Shown one piece after another: positions 9,356 through 17,777 of a DNA stretch of 64,000 nt. The stretch's first letter is position 1, and every line of letters begins with the position of its first letter. The stretch is from the NCBI GenBank assembly GCA_902612235.1, contig CACMCJ010000001.1:62001-126000 (forward strand). The letters run 5' to 3'. The stretch comes from an uncultured Pelagibacteraceae bacterium (GTDB lineage: Bacteria > Pseudomonadota > Alphaproteobacteria > Pelagibacterales > Pelagibacteraceae). A program made the position numbers and the translations under genes. The notes under the pieces were generated by a model. That model searched no databases, was not told where the DNA came from, and was given only the letters and a program-made list of their open reading frames with translations.

Positions 9356-10076
9356 AATTGTTTTTTTCTAACCATTTATTAGTCTCCTTCAAACCACCAA
9401 ATGTATAAATATGAAAGTTTTGAGTAGAAGATTTTAAATTTTTTATAAGATCATTTGGATCTTTAGGTCTAAGCAAATCTACAGCTTTTGTTGCATTTGA
9501 TTTAAGAAAATTTAAAGAATTTTTCGCACCAACGATACTAGCAAACTTAAGTAAACTACTTATTTTTAAGGGACCAGTGATTCCAACATGAACTGGTAAA
9601 GTTTGTTTAGAAATAAACTTAATTATCGGATCAGGATCTAATAACCACTGAGTTACGATATAGTCTGCAAAAGGCATTTTATCTTTCATAGCTTTTTCTA
9701 AATCTGAATCCGATATATCAGGGGACCCGTCCGGGTGTCCAGCAATTCCTATCTTCATTCCATTGAATAATCCTGTATCTAAAATTTGCAACGAACAGTG
9801 GTAATTTCCAATAGGTTCAGCACTCCCTCCTATTACCAAAGCTTGTTTTACGCCAAAATCTTTACACATGTTAACGTAATCTTTAAGAGCATCGAAGTTC
9901 TTAATCGAACGAGCCGGAAAATGGGGGATAGGATTAAACCCGGATTGAACTAATTCTTTTGCTTTGTTCGCTACCTCTCTGTAATCATTTCCAGGTAGCA
10001 TAGTAATATAAACATCTTTAAGCTTGGGTAATACTGAAAGATCAGTCTTCATTGTTATTTCTAAAGAAAAATTCAT
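9348..10076 (-). CDS. metF: Methylenetetrahydrofolate reductase family protein (short MetF)
   Basis: MetF interconverts 5-methyl-THF and 5,10-methylene-THF using flavin. Family-like stretches are the opening FSLEI (residues 3-7), HFPARS, ALVIGGSAEPIGNY, IGIAGHPDGSPDIS and YIVTQWLLDPD, corresponding to the usual MetF positions. At 242 residues it is shorter than the usual 275-300 and divergent, so a specialised role in oxidising methyl-THF made by the overlapping demethylase gene is a reasonable inference. The gene starts 104 bases from the divergent fdh, across an inverted-repeat element. The stop overlaps the start of the demethylase by 8 bases, implying translational coupling. Confidence 0.85.
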   Translation of the reverse strand: MNFSLEITMKTDLSVLPKLKDVYITMLPGNDYREVANKAKELVQSGFNPIPHFPARSIKNFDALKDYVNMCKDFGVKQALVIGGSAEPIGNYHCSLQILDTGLFNGMKIGIAGHPDGSPDISDSDLEKAMKDKMPFADYIVTQWLLDPDPIIKFISKQTLPVHVGITGPLKISSLLKFASIVGAKNSLNFLKSNATKAVDLLRPKDPNDLIKNLKSSTQNFHIYTFGGLKETNKWLEKNNYA

Positions 10077-10133
10077 ATATTTTGGGATATATCAATGAAA
10101 CCCATCAAGTGTCCAGAAAAATCAATTAAGTAA

Positions 10134-10168
10134 AGATTTGACTTTGTGCTTTTATAATAGTCAAATCT
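10134..10168. promoter_or_regulatory. Perfect 10-bp inverted repeat around a TATAAT, upstream of fdh
   Basis: AGATTTGACT and its exact reverse complement AGTCAAATCT are separated by 15 bases containing TATAAT. The element ends 12 bases before the fdh start codon and lies in the 104-base divergent spacer to metF. It could be an operator over a -10 box or a leader hairpin. The binding protein is not in the window as far as I can tell. Confidence 0.5.
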
Positions 10169-10180
10169 CTCCAAGAAAAA

Positions 10181-11380
10181 ATGAAAATACTTTGCATTTT
10201 ATATGACGATCCAAAGGGAGGGATGCCTAAAAATTATCCCCTTTCTACTTTGCCAAAACTAGATAAATATCCCGACGGAATGACGCTACCAAGTCCTAAA
10301 AACATCGATTTTAAACCTGGTGAACTATTAGGGTGTGTTTCAGGAGAGTTGGGGTTAAGAAAATTTTTAGAGACCAATGGTCATACTTTAGTAGTTACAT
10401 CTGACAAAGACGCAAAAGGTTGTAAAGCCGATAAGGAACTTATAGATGCTGATATTGTAATATCACAACCTTTTTGGCCCTATTATTTAACTAGAGAAAA
10501 AATTGAGTCTGCAAAAAATTTAAAAATGGCAATTACAGCTGGTATCGGTTCAGATCATGTTGATTTACAAGCAGCGATGGATAATAAGATAGATGTAGTA
10601 GAAGTAACTTATTGTAATTCTAGATCTGTAGCTGAACACATTGTTATGATGATTTTATCTTTAGTCAGAGACTATCATAATCAACACGCAATAGTGAAAG
10701 CAGGAGGCTGGAATATAGCTGATGCTGTTCAAAGATCTTATGATGTTGAAGGTATGCATATTGGGACAGTTGCTGCTGGGCGAATTGGTTTAGATGCATT
10801 AAGAAAAATGAAACCATTTGACGTACATCTTCATTACTTTGATAGGCATAAATTACCTGAGTCAGTCGAAAAAGAATTAAATTTAACATTTCATGAGTCA
10901 GTAGAGTCTTTAGTAAAAGTCTGTGATGTTGTAACAATCAATTGTCCTTTGCACCCCGAAACTGAAAATTTATTTGATGAAAAATTAATTAATAAAATGA
11001 AAAAAGGGGCATATATAGTTAATACAGCGAGGGGAAAAATTTGTAATAGAGAAGCTATTGCAAAAGCTCTTAAATCTGGTCAACTAAGTGGATATGCAGG
11101 TGATGTTTGGTTTCCTCAACCGGCCCCAAATGATCATGCATGGAGATCGATGCCAAATCATGGAATGACACCGCATACTTCTGGGACATCTTTGTCAGCA
11201 CAATACAGATATGCAGCTGGTGTGAGAGAGATTTTAGAATGTTTCTTCGATAAAAAACCAATTAGAGATCCATATTTAATAGTCAAAGATGGTCAACTTG
11301 CCGGAATGGGTGCTCATTCTTACAGTAAAGGAAGTGCGACTGGTGGCTCAGAAGAAGCAGCAAAATACAAAAAAAAGTAA
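10181..11380 (+). CDS. fdh: NAD-dependent formate dehydrogenase
   Basis: The enzyme oxidises formate to CO2 with reduction of NAD, without metal cofactors. The sequence matches the Pseudomonas/yeast FDH type within the D-2-hydroxyacid dehydrogenase family: PFWPYY (97-102), AGIGSDHVDL (120-129), TYCNS (143-147), the NAD-binding GTVAAGRIG (195-203) and NDHAWRSMPNHGMTPHTSGT (317-336). Counting gives Asn146, Asp221, Arg284, Gln313 and His332, the same numbers as the known catalytic and NAD-binding residues of the Pseudomonas enzyme. Length 399 is standard. It is divergent from metF and convergent with fhs with a 1-base gap. It is the last step of the C1 oxidation route here. Confidence 0.96.
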   Translation: MKILCILYDDPKGGMPKNYPLSTLPKLDKYPDGMTLPSPKNIDFKPGELLGCVSGELGLRKFLETNGHTLVVTSDKDAKGCKADKELIDADIVISQPFWPYYLTREKIESAKNLKMAITAGIGSDHVDLQAAMDNKIDVVEVTYCNSRSVAEHIVMMILSLVRDYHNQHAIVKAGGWNIADAVQRSYDVEGMHIGTVAAGRIGLDALRKMKPFDVHLHYFDRHKLPESVEKELNLTFHESVESLVKVCDVVTINCPLHPETENLFDEKLINKMKKGAYIVNTARGKICNREAIAKALKSGQLSGYAGDVWFPQPAPNDHAWRSMPNHGMTPHTSGTSLSAQYRYAAGVREILECFFDKKPIRDPYLIVKDGQLAGMGAHSYSKGSATGGSEEAAKYKKK

Positions 11381-11381
11381 T

Positions 11382-13067
11382 TTAAAACAATCCTTCTATC
11401 TCACCTCTTTTATTTAGCTTGATATTATCTGCTGCTGGAGATTTTGGAAGACCTGGCATAGTCATTATAGATCCGCACACAACAACTAAAAACTCTGCAC
11501 CACTTGAAAGCCTTACCTCTCTCACAACCAAAGTATGACCGGAGGGAGCTCCTTTTAATTTAGGATCCGTAGAAAAACTATATTGAGTTTTTGCAATACA
11601 AATGGGAAATTTTTTAAATCCTGATCGTTCTATTTTTTTTATTTGCTCTTTAATTACGTCGTCTACTTCGACTGCTTTTGCTTTATATATTTCTTTTGCA
11701 ATTTTTTCTATTTTTTCCAAAATTGAAGTTTCGTCAGAGTATAGATATTTAAATTTATTTTTGTCACTCTTGTTACACAATTCAACTACATTTTTTGCTA
11801 AATCTTTTGTACCCTTTCCTCCTTCTGACCAATGGGTACAAAGACTTACTTTAACACTAAGTTTTGAACAGTAATCTTGAATAATTTTTACTTCTTTGTC
11901 AGTATCACTGATAAAGTGATTAATTGCTACTACTACTTCTAAACCAAATTTTTTTATGTTTTGAATATGTCTTTCAAGGTTAGGCAATCCTTTTTTAAGC
12001 GCGTCAGTGTTTTCATCCTTTAAGCTCTCTTTATCAACTCCACCATGCATTTTTAATGCTCTAATTGTTGCTACAATAACTACACAACTAGGATGAATGC
12101 TAGCTTTTCGACACTTTATGTTTAAAAATTTTTCAGCACCAAGATCAGCTCCAAATCCTGCCTCCGTAACTACATAATCAGATAATTTTAAAGCTGTTTT
12201 TGTCGCTAAAATTGAATTACACCCGTGAGCTATATTTGCAAAAGGACCTCCATGAATGATGGCTAGATTATTTTCTAGTGTTTGAACTGCGTTTGGTCTA
12301 ATAGCTTCTTTTAGTAGTACCGTCATGGGACCGTGGGCTTTTAAGTCCTTTGCATAAATGGGTTTTTTATCTTTTGTATACGCTACAGTTATATTTCCTA
12401 TTTTTTCTTCTAAATCCCTAATATTATTAGACAAACAGAAAATTGCCATTACCTCTGAAGCAACTGTAATGTCAAAACTGTCATTTCGTGGAACATTAGA
12501 TTTCAACTTTTCAAGATTTATTTCAATTTTTCTTAAAGCTCGATCATTTAAATCTACAACTCGCTTCCAAACAATATTGCTTGGATCAATATTTAATTTG
12601 TTACCCCAATAAATATGGTTGTCAATAAGTGCTGATAATAAATTATGCGCTGAAGTTATAGCGTGAAAATCTCCAGTGAAGTGTAAATTAATTTGCTCCA
12701 TTGGTATTACCTGAGCAAAACCTCCTCCTGCAGCTCCCCCTTTCATACCAAATGAAGGTCCTAAACTTGGCTCTCTTAAACAAACAATTGATTGGTTACC
12801 TGATAAATTTAACGCATCACTAAGGCCTACAGATGTAGTTGTTTTTCCCTCGCCAGCTGGTGTTGGTGTGATTGCTGTCACCAATATTAAATGACTTTTT
12901 TTTCCTTTTAATGACTCTATATATTCAAGATTTAGTTTTGCAATATGTCTTCCCATAGGACTAAAAGCTGAGGGATGATCAGGAATTTTAAGATTTTTTA
13001 AAACAGAGGCAATAGGTTTTATTTTAGATTCTCTTGCTATTTCAATATCTGATTTGTTTTTGGTCAT
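11382..13067 (-). CDS. fhs: Formate--tetrahydrofolate ligase
   Basis: Fhs couples formate, THF and ATP with 10-formyl-THF; run backwards it releases formate and ATP. The nucleotide-binding signature [15 protein letters not shown] is at residues 67-81, preceded by the family start HIAKLNLEY. Another family stretch is [13 protein letters not shown], with [14 protein letters not shown]. Length 561 is normal. The gene is convergent with fdh, and together they can turn formyl-THF into formate and then CO2. The same pairing of a demethylase, MetF and a formyl-THF ligase is known from the ligM-metF-ligH cluster of Sphingobium. Confidence 0.97.
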   Translation of the reverse strand: MTKNKSDIEIARESKIKPIASVLKNLKIPDHPSAFSPMGRHIAKLNLEYIESLKGKKSHLILVTAITPTPAGEGKTTTSVGLSDALNLSGNQSIVCLREPSLGPSFGMKGGAAGGGFAQVIPMEQINLHFTGDFHAITSAHNLLSALIDNHIYWGNKLNIDPSNIVWKRVVDLNDRALRKIEINLEKLKSNVPRNDSFDITVASEVMAIFCLSNNIRDLEEKIGNITVAYTKDKKPIYAKDLKAHGPMTVLLKEAIRPNAVQTLENNLAIIHGGPFANIAHGCNSILATKTALKLSDYVVTEAGFGADLGAEKFLNIKCRKASIHPSCVVIVATIRALKMHGGVDKESLKDENTDALKKGLPNLERHIQNIKKFGLEVVVAINHFISDTDKEVKIIQDYCSKLSVKVSLCTHWSEGGKGTKDLAKNVVELCNKSDKNKFKYLYSDETSILEKIEKIAKEIYKAKAVEVDDVIKEQIKKIERSGFKKFPICIAKTQYSFSTDPKLKGAPSGHTLVVREVRLSSGAEFLVVVCGSIMTMPGLPKSPAADNIKLNKRGEIEGLF

Positions 13068-13185
13068 TAAATACAGTTTTTCTGAAGACTTTAACTTATA
13101 TAAAGTTTCTTTGAATGTATATTAAAAAGAAGTATTTAATTAATAATAATTAAACTATATTGAGGTAAATTAAGATTATATAAAA

Positions 13186-14157
13186 ATGTATTTTGACGAA
13201 AAGAATAGTTTTTTTCACGGTATCATGTTTCATCATTTTCATGATGAAAATCTTCATAGCAAAAGCCAAGGTTCAATTTCGAAAGATGATTTATATAAAA
13301 TAATAAATTTTGTCGGAAGAGAAAATATAATAAATGCGGATATATTTTTCAAAAAATTTAAAGAGAAAAAACTTAGATCAAATGAAATTTGTCTTACTTT
13401 TGATGATGGAATTAAAAGCCAGTTTGATGTTGCGTTGCCTGTTCTTGAAGACTTGGGTATTAAAGGTTTTTTCTTTGTATATAGTTCAATGTTTGAAAAT
13501 AAACCTGATTATATTGAGGTATTTAGATATTTTAGACAAAATTTTTATAAAGAAATAAATGATTTTTATCGAGATTTTTTTCGGACCCTAAATGTAAATC
13601 TGGAAAAATTTTTTAAAAAAAACAAACTTAAAATTGATAACATCAAACTAAAAGCTCCATACTACTCACTAGAAGACATTAAATTTAGAATAACTAGAGA
13701 TGAATATCTCAATAGAGAAAATTACAAAAATCTAATGTTTTTATTAATGAGAAAAAAGAATTTTAGTGCGGAAAAATATTTTTCTAGATTATTTTTTTCT
13801 GAAAAAAATCTTAAAGACCTTCATGATATGGGTCATATTATAGGCTTACATTCTCATTCACATCCAACTTTAATTGAGAAACTTAATTATGAAAATCAAT
13901 TTAATGAGTACAATACTTGTATTTTAAAACTGTCTAAATTGCTAAATATTTCAAGAAAAGAAATAAAATGCATGTCCCACCCATGTGGAAGTTATAATAA
14001 AGATACACTTAAAATATTGTCAAAACTAGGTATAGAACTTGGATTCAAACAAATAATGGCAATTGAAAAAGATAAAGGAATGAAAGCAGTTAATAATTCA
14101 CCTTTAGAAATAGCAAGAGAAGATCATTCAAAAATTATGCGAAGAGTAAATTTATGA
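13186..14157 (+). CDS. Polysaccharide deacetylase (NodB/CE4) family protein
   Basis: The catalytic motif TFDDG is at residues 71-75 and the metal-site motif HSHSHPTL at about residue 222, as expected for CE4 deacetylases that remove N- or O-acetyl groups from glycans. A variable helical segment separates them. No signal peptide or membrane segment is visible, so action on a cytoplasmic or lipid-linked sugar is more likely than on finished peptidoglycan. The stop overlaps the start of the next gene (a formyltransferase) by 4 bases, so the two probably modify the same amino sugar. The ATG is 118 bases from the divergent fhs start. Confidence 0.85.
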   Translation: MYFDEKNSFFHGIMFHHFHDENLHSKSQGSISKDDLYKIINFVGRENIINADIFFKKFKEKKLRSNEICLTFDDGIKSQFDVALPVLEDLGIKGFFFVYSSMFENKPDYIEVFRYFRQNFYKEINDFYRDFFRTLNVNLEKFFKKNKLKIDNIKLKAPYYSLEDIKFRITRDEYLNRENYKNLMFLLMRKKNFSAEKYFSRLFFSEKNLKDLHDMGHIIGLHSHSHPTLIEKLNYENQFNEYNTCILKLSKLLNISRKEIKCMSHPCGSYNKDTLKILSKLGIELGFKQIMAIEKDKGMKAVNNSPLEIAREDHSKIMRRVNL

Positions 14158-14948
14158 AGATTACACTTTTTACATCTAATAAAAATAGACATAATTATTT
14201 AGTTAATTGTTTGGAGAAAATCTGTGAAAAATTATTTGTAGTGCAAGAGTTTTCACCAAAAATAAATAATATAATTCCAACTAGATACCCGAGCTCTGAA
14301 ATAATGAAAGAGTATTTTTCAAAAGTTTATGACGCGCAGACTAAATTTTTCGGTAATAGCAATATAAAACCAGTGTTAAATACTACCAAAGTGTTACCTC
14401 TTGCTATGGGAAGTTTAAAAAATTGTACCATATCATCGATATCAGAATTTTTAGAAAGTGATTTATATATTGTATTTGGCAGCAGTTACATCAAAGGAGA
14501 ATTAATTGATTTTTTAATAAAAAAAAAAACTATTAATATTCACATGGGTGTGTCTCCATATTATAGAGGGACTGATTGTAATTTTTGGGCCTTATATGAT
14601 AATAATCCTCATTTAGTTGGCGCAACGATACATTTAATTTCAAAAGGACTTGATGATGGACCAATTTTATTTCATGCGCTTTCAAATTTTAAAAAAGATC
14701 CTTTTGAGTATACTATGTCTACAGTAATGTCTGCTTTTAAAGCTATTATGAAAAGGATTGAAGATGAGTCTATTTTTTCTATCAAGTCATCAACTCAAGA
14801 TATAAATAAAGAGATAAGATTTACAAAAGCAAAAGACTTTAACGAAGAAATTGTTAAAGACTTTTTTTCAAAAAAATTGGACCTTCATTCAAAAAAAACT
14901 CAAATTTCTCTTTTTAAAGATCCCTTTATATTGCCAGAACAATTTTAA
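14154..14948 (+). CDS. Formyltransferase-domain protein (sugar N-formyltransferase-like)
   Basis: The formyl-THF transferase fold is recognised by NIHMGVSPYYRGTDCNFWAL (128-147) and GATIHLISKGLDDGPIL (156-172), giving the expected Asn128, His130 and Asp167/168 catalytic triad. It is 264 residues and lacks the C-terminal tRNA-binding domain of methionyl-tRNA formyltransferase, which is a separate gene in this window (fmt). Coupled by a 4-base overlap to a NodB-type deacetylase, it looks like a sugar-modifying enzyme: deacetylation exposes an amine that is then formylated. The acceptor sugar is unknown. Confidence 0.8.
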   Translation: MKITLFTSNKNRHNYLVNCLEKICEKLFVVQEFSPKINNIIPTRYPSSEIMKEYFSKVYDAQTKFFGNSNIKPVLNTTKVLPLAMGSLKNCTISSISEFLESDLYIVFGSSYIKGELIDFLIKKKTINIHMGVSPYYRGTDCNFWALYDNNPHLVGATIHLISKGLDDGPILFHALSNFKKDPFEYTMSTVMSAFKAIMKRIEDESIFSIKSSTQDINKEIRFTKAKDFNEEIVKDFFSKKLDLHSKKTQISLFKDPFILPEQF

Positions 14949-14973
14949 GTATGTCAAAATTATTATTTAAAGG

Positions 14974-15048
14974 TGGTGGCCTTGGTAAGAATCGCACTTA
15001 CGACACATACCTTTTCAGGGTACTGCTCTACTACTGAGCTACAAGGCC
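14974..15048 (-). tRNA. tRNA-Phe (GAA)
   Basis: Read on the minus strand: acceptor stem GGCCTTG pairs with CAAGGCC, D stem GCTC/GAGC, anticodon stem GTACC/GGTAT with loop CTGAAAA (anticodon GAA), T stem GTAAG/CTTAC, discriminator A and an encoded CCA. The 5' G of the tRNA is also the last base of the infA TAG stop codon, so it must be released from an infA transcript by RNase P. Confidence 0.95.
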
Positions 15049-15263
15049 TAAAACCTAAAAGTAATTCTACCTTTAGTTAAATCGTATGGAGTCATTTCAA
15101 CCATAACATTATCACCAGCTAATACTCTTATTCTATTCTTTCTGAGTTTTCCAGCAGTATGGGCTAAAATTTCATGATTGTTTTCAAGTTTTACTCTAAA
15201 CATAGCGTTAGGTAATAATTCTGTTACCTTTCCCTTAAATTCTAAAGTCTCTTGTTTTGCCAA
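15048..15263 (-). CDS. infA: Translation initiation factor IF-1
   Basis: IF-1 occupies the ribosomal A site during initiation. The S1/OB-fold protein has the family core [30 protein letters not shown] and ends in KGRITFRF; 71 residues is typical. The start is TTG, supported by an AAAAGGA ribosome-binding site 7 bases upstream and by alignment of [11 protein letters not shown] with other IF-1 starts. The TAG stop shares its G with the first base of tRNA-Phe. The 139-base upstream spacer is AT-rich and probably holds its own promoter. Confidence 0.97.
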   Translation of the reverse strand: MAKQETLEFKGKVTELLPNAMFRVKLENNHEILAHTAGKLRKNRIRVLAGDNVMVEMTPYDLTKGRITFRF

Positions 15264-15270
15264 CTATAAA

Positions 15271-15277
15271 TCCTTTT
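15271..15277 (-). promoter_or_regulatory. Ribosome-binding site of infA
   Basis: AAAAGGA on the minus strand, 7 bases before the TTG start of infA. It supports the non-ATG start; no in-frame ATG lies nearby. Confidence 0.7.
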
Positions 15278-15402
15278 AATTGTTTTTAGTCTTAATATTG
15301 AAAATCTTTTAAAGTTAAATTTATAACTAAAGAACTGTATCTTTCAATACTTCTTTTTTTATTGATTTTGGAGATAAATCAAACTCAATTTAATTTTTTA
15401 CA

Positions 15403-15846
15403 TCATAAAGCTTTATGTTTAGGTTTGTTCTTAGTATTCCAAGGATCGCCTTGATCATCTAAAGTAACCTCAATCGCCTCTACAAGTATTCTGATTATTG
15501 AATCTCCAGAAAAAATTAGTTTAATTTCGAAGTTATTGTCAGATAATTTTTTATCTTCAATTGCCAGAAAATCAAGAAATTTATCAAAGTTTGTTAGATT
15601 AATATTTTTTGCACTTACTTTAAGTACATTTTCGAATTTCAGGATTGTTCTTATTCTCTTATTTTTCCTAAAAACCCCCTTTTCTACATCTTCCCACATG
15701 AAACGATTTAGTTGCATAAGAAAAATCTTATTTTTTTTTAAATTGGCAATATTTCCTGTTGAAGTGATTGAGTCTTGAAGATGAGCAGAAATAACTCTAA
15801 GATCGTCCTCTGTTTTAGCTATTAGTTTTAAATTTTTTGCCTTCAC
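15403..15846 (-). CDS. DUF2948 family protein
   Basis: The start LKLIAKTEDDLRVISAHLQDS and the following LNRFMWED match the alphaproteobacterial DUF2948 family, a single-domain protein of about 150 residues with unknown biochemical role. The segment GDSIIRILVEAIEVTLDDQGDPW near the C-terminus is also typical. Its start codon is 1 base after the murA stop, an association I have seen commonly in alphaproteobacteria. The function is unknown; a link to envelope synthesis is only suggested by position. Confidence 0.85.
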   Translation of the reverse strand: MKAKNLKLIAKTEDDLRVISAHLQDSITSTGNIANLKKNKIFLMQLNRFMWEDVEKGVFRKNKRIRTILKFENVLKVSAKNINLTNFDKFLDFLAIEDKKLSDNNFEIKLIFSGDSIIRILVEAIEVTLDDQGDPWNTKNKPKHKAL

Positions 15847-15847
15847 A

Positions 15848-17104
15848 TTAAATTCTTCTTATATTTGCATTACAGTTTTTTAATTTATTCTCCAAAAACT
15901 CATAGCCTCTATCGAGGTGATATATTCTATTAATAATTGTCCTATTTTCTGCGATTAGTCCAGCAAGAACTAAACTCACTGAAGCTCTTAAATCAGTAGC
16001 CATAACTTCTGCACCTGTTAATTTGGATGGCCCTGTTATTACTGCAACTTGATCTTCAATTTGGATATTTGCACCCATACGTTTAAGTTCTGGGACATGC
16101 ATAAACCTGTTTTCAAAAATATTTTCTTTGATTTTAGATTTGCCCTTTGCACGTGTCATTAAAACTAGAAGTTGAGCTTGTAAATCAGTAGGAAATCCAG
16201 GGTATGGTTTTGTAATAACATTTATTTTTTTAATATTTTTACTTTTTAAAACGGTTATCTCTGTTTTTTTAATTTTAATTTGTACACCCATTTTTCTCAA
16301 AATTTTTATTTCATTTTTAATAACACTCGGATTAATTTTTTTAAAAACTATTTTCTTTCCAATTAACGCACCAGCAATTATATATGTGCCAAGTTCAATT
16401 CTATCGAAAACAATTGAATGAAAAACTTTTTTGTTAGTTTTTTTTGACTCTAAAATAGTTATTTTACGGCCTGTGATTTTAATATTGCCTCCAATTTTGT
16501 TTAGGAATAAGATAAGATCTTTAATTTCAGGCTCAATAGCGCTATTATAAAGTATTGTCTTTCCGGAAGCTTTAAATGCAGCTAAAATCGCATTTTCAGT
16601 TGCGCCAACAGAAATACTTGGAAATCTTATTGTACATCCTTTAAGGCCTTTCTTGGCTTCAGCAATTATATAACCGTTTTTAATTTTAATTTTTGCTCCA
16701 AGTTTTTTTAGTGCGAAAAGATGAAGGTCGACTGGTCGAGTACCTATAGCACACCCGCCAGGTAAAGAGATTTTGGCTTTTCCATATTTTGTTAATAAAG
16801 GGCCGAGAACTAGTACTCCGGCTCTCATGGTTTTGACTAATTTATATGGAGCTAATGTGTTTACATCTTTTTTTTTATTTAAAATTTCAATTAAATTTTT
16901 ATTTTTTTTCAAGCTAGTTTTTAGGCCGATAAACTTTAATAAGTCTAACATTGTAAAAATATCTTTAACTAGTGGAATATTTTTTAATTTAACATGTTCA
17001 GCTAATATAGTAGCTGCTAGTATTGGTAAAGTTGCATTTTTAGAACCTGAAATTGATATTTTTCCAGTTAATTCTTTACAGCCTTTAATAATTAATTTCT
17101 GCAT
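15848..17104 (-). CDS. murA: UDP-N-acetylglucosamine 1-carboxyvinyltransferase
   Basis: MurA adds enolpyruvate to UDP-GlcNAc, the first committed step of peptidoglycan synthesis. The active-site loop LPGGCAIGTRPVDLH places the catalytic cysteine at residue 118. The substrate-binding SGSKNATLP (residues 19-27) and the C-terminal ATDLRASVSLVLAGL are as expected. Length 418 is normal. The Cys rather than Asp at the loop predicts fosfomycin sensitivity of the enzyme. It follows dcd by 8 bases and is followed by the DUF2948 gene in the same operon. Confidence 0.97.
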   Translation of the reverse strand: MQKLIIKGCKELTGKISISGSKNATLPILAATILAEHVKLKNIPLVKDIFTMLDLLKFIGLKTSLKKNKNLIEILNKKKDVNTLAPYKLVKTMRAGVLVLGPLLTKYGKAKISLPGGCAIGTRPVDLHLFALKKLGAKIKIKNGYIIAEAKKGLKGCTIRFPSISVGATENAILAAFKASGKTILYNSAIEPEIKDLILFLNKIGGNIKITGRKITILESKKTNKKVFHSIVFDRIELGTYIIAGALIGKKIVFKKINPSVIKNEIKILRKMGVQIKIKKTEITVLKSKNIKKINVITKPYPGFPTDLQAQLLVLMTRAKGKSKIKENIFENRFMHVPELKRMGANIQIEDQVAVITGPSKLTGAEVMATDLRASVSLVLAGLIAENRTIINRIYHLDRGYEFLENKLKNCNANIRRI

Positions 17105-17112
17105 TGAAGATT

Positions 17113-17667
17113 TTAAATCTTTGGAAGAGTAACGCCTTTTTGCTTCATATATTTACCTTTTCTATTGGCATAGGTAATTTTTGGTTTTTCATTTCCTTTT
17201 AAAAACACGAATTGAGCTACTCCCTCATTAGCATATATTTTTGCGGGTAAAGGTGTTGTATTTGAAAATTCTAAAGTTACGTGGCCCTCCCAGCCTGGTT
17301 CTAAAGGAGTTACATTTACAATAATTCCACACCTAGCATAGGTTGATTTTCCCAAACAAATAACAAGAATATCCTCTGGAATCTTAAAATACTCTATAGT
17401 TCTTGCTAAAGCAAAAGAGTTTGGAGGTATAATACACTCTTTTCCTGTTTTAGTAATAAAACTATCTTTTTTAAATTTTTTGGGATCAACCACTCGTGAA
17501 TTAACATTAGTAAAAACTTTAAATTCATTTGAGACTCTCGCGTCATAACCAAATGACGACAAACCAAAAGAAATTTTTCCTTTTCTAATTTGTTTGCTTA
17601 CAAACGGTTTGATCATTCCTTTTGTCTTGGAAAGTTTTTTTATCCATTTATCTGAAAGAACTGTCAT
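17113..17667 (-). CDS. dcd: dCTP deaminase
   Basis: Dcd deaminates dCTP to dUTP for thymidylate synthesis. It shows the dUTPase-like trimer fold with [31 protein letters not shown], including the catalytic Glu of the [13 protein letters not shown] region, and [16 protein letters not shown] near the N-terminus. Length 184 is typical. The ATG overlaps the TGA of an upstream 35-codon small ORF (ATGA), suggesting translational coupling. murA lies 8 bases downstream. Confidence 0.96.
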   Translation of the reverse strand: MTVLSDKWIKKLSKTKGMIKPFVSKQIRKGKISFGLSSFGYDARVSNEFKVFTNVNSRVVDPKKFKKDSFITKTGKECIIPPNSFALARTIEYFKIPEDILVICLGKSTYARCGIIVNVTPLEPGWEGHVTLEFSNTTPLPAKIYANEGVAQFVFLKGNEKPKITYANRKGKYMKQKGVTLPKI

Positions 17668-17771
17668 TTTTTTTTTTTATTAACTTTAAATTTCTTTCTC
17701 TTTTTTAAATTTTTTTTTAAAGCTAATTCACGGATTTTAAGAGAGTAATCTTTTTCAGTAAAAGATTTCAT
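17664..17771 (-). CDS. Small basic ORF (35 aa) coupled to dcd
   Basis: This ORF is not in the supplied track. On the minus strand it begins ATGAAATCTTTTACTGAA, encodes a 35-residue Lys-rich helix-forming peptide ([20 protein letters not shown] at its start), and ends in TGA that overlaps the dcd ATG. Start follows the 64-aa ORF stop by 6 bases. The pattern of a short charged protein with an ALKxNLKKRK-like middle is reminiscent of very small alphaproteobacterial proteins that I cannot name. It could instead be a leader that only serves reinitiation at dcd. Confidence 0.55.
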   Translation of the reverse strand: MKSFTEKDYSLKIRELALKKNLKKRKKFKVNKKKK

Positions 17772-17777
17772 TCAGAT

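Noticed and set aside
10138-10158. TTGACT followed by TATAAT as a standard sigma-70 promoter for fdh
   Set aside because: The spacing is only 9 bases, not about 17. The TATAAT may still serve as a -10 box, but TTGACT is part of the inverted repeat rather than a valid -35.
9356-10180. Glycine or SAM riboswitch upstream of the GcvT-like gene
   Set aside because: The gene is overlapped upstream by metF, and the metF-fdh gap does not show the known core sequences of those riboswitches.
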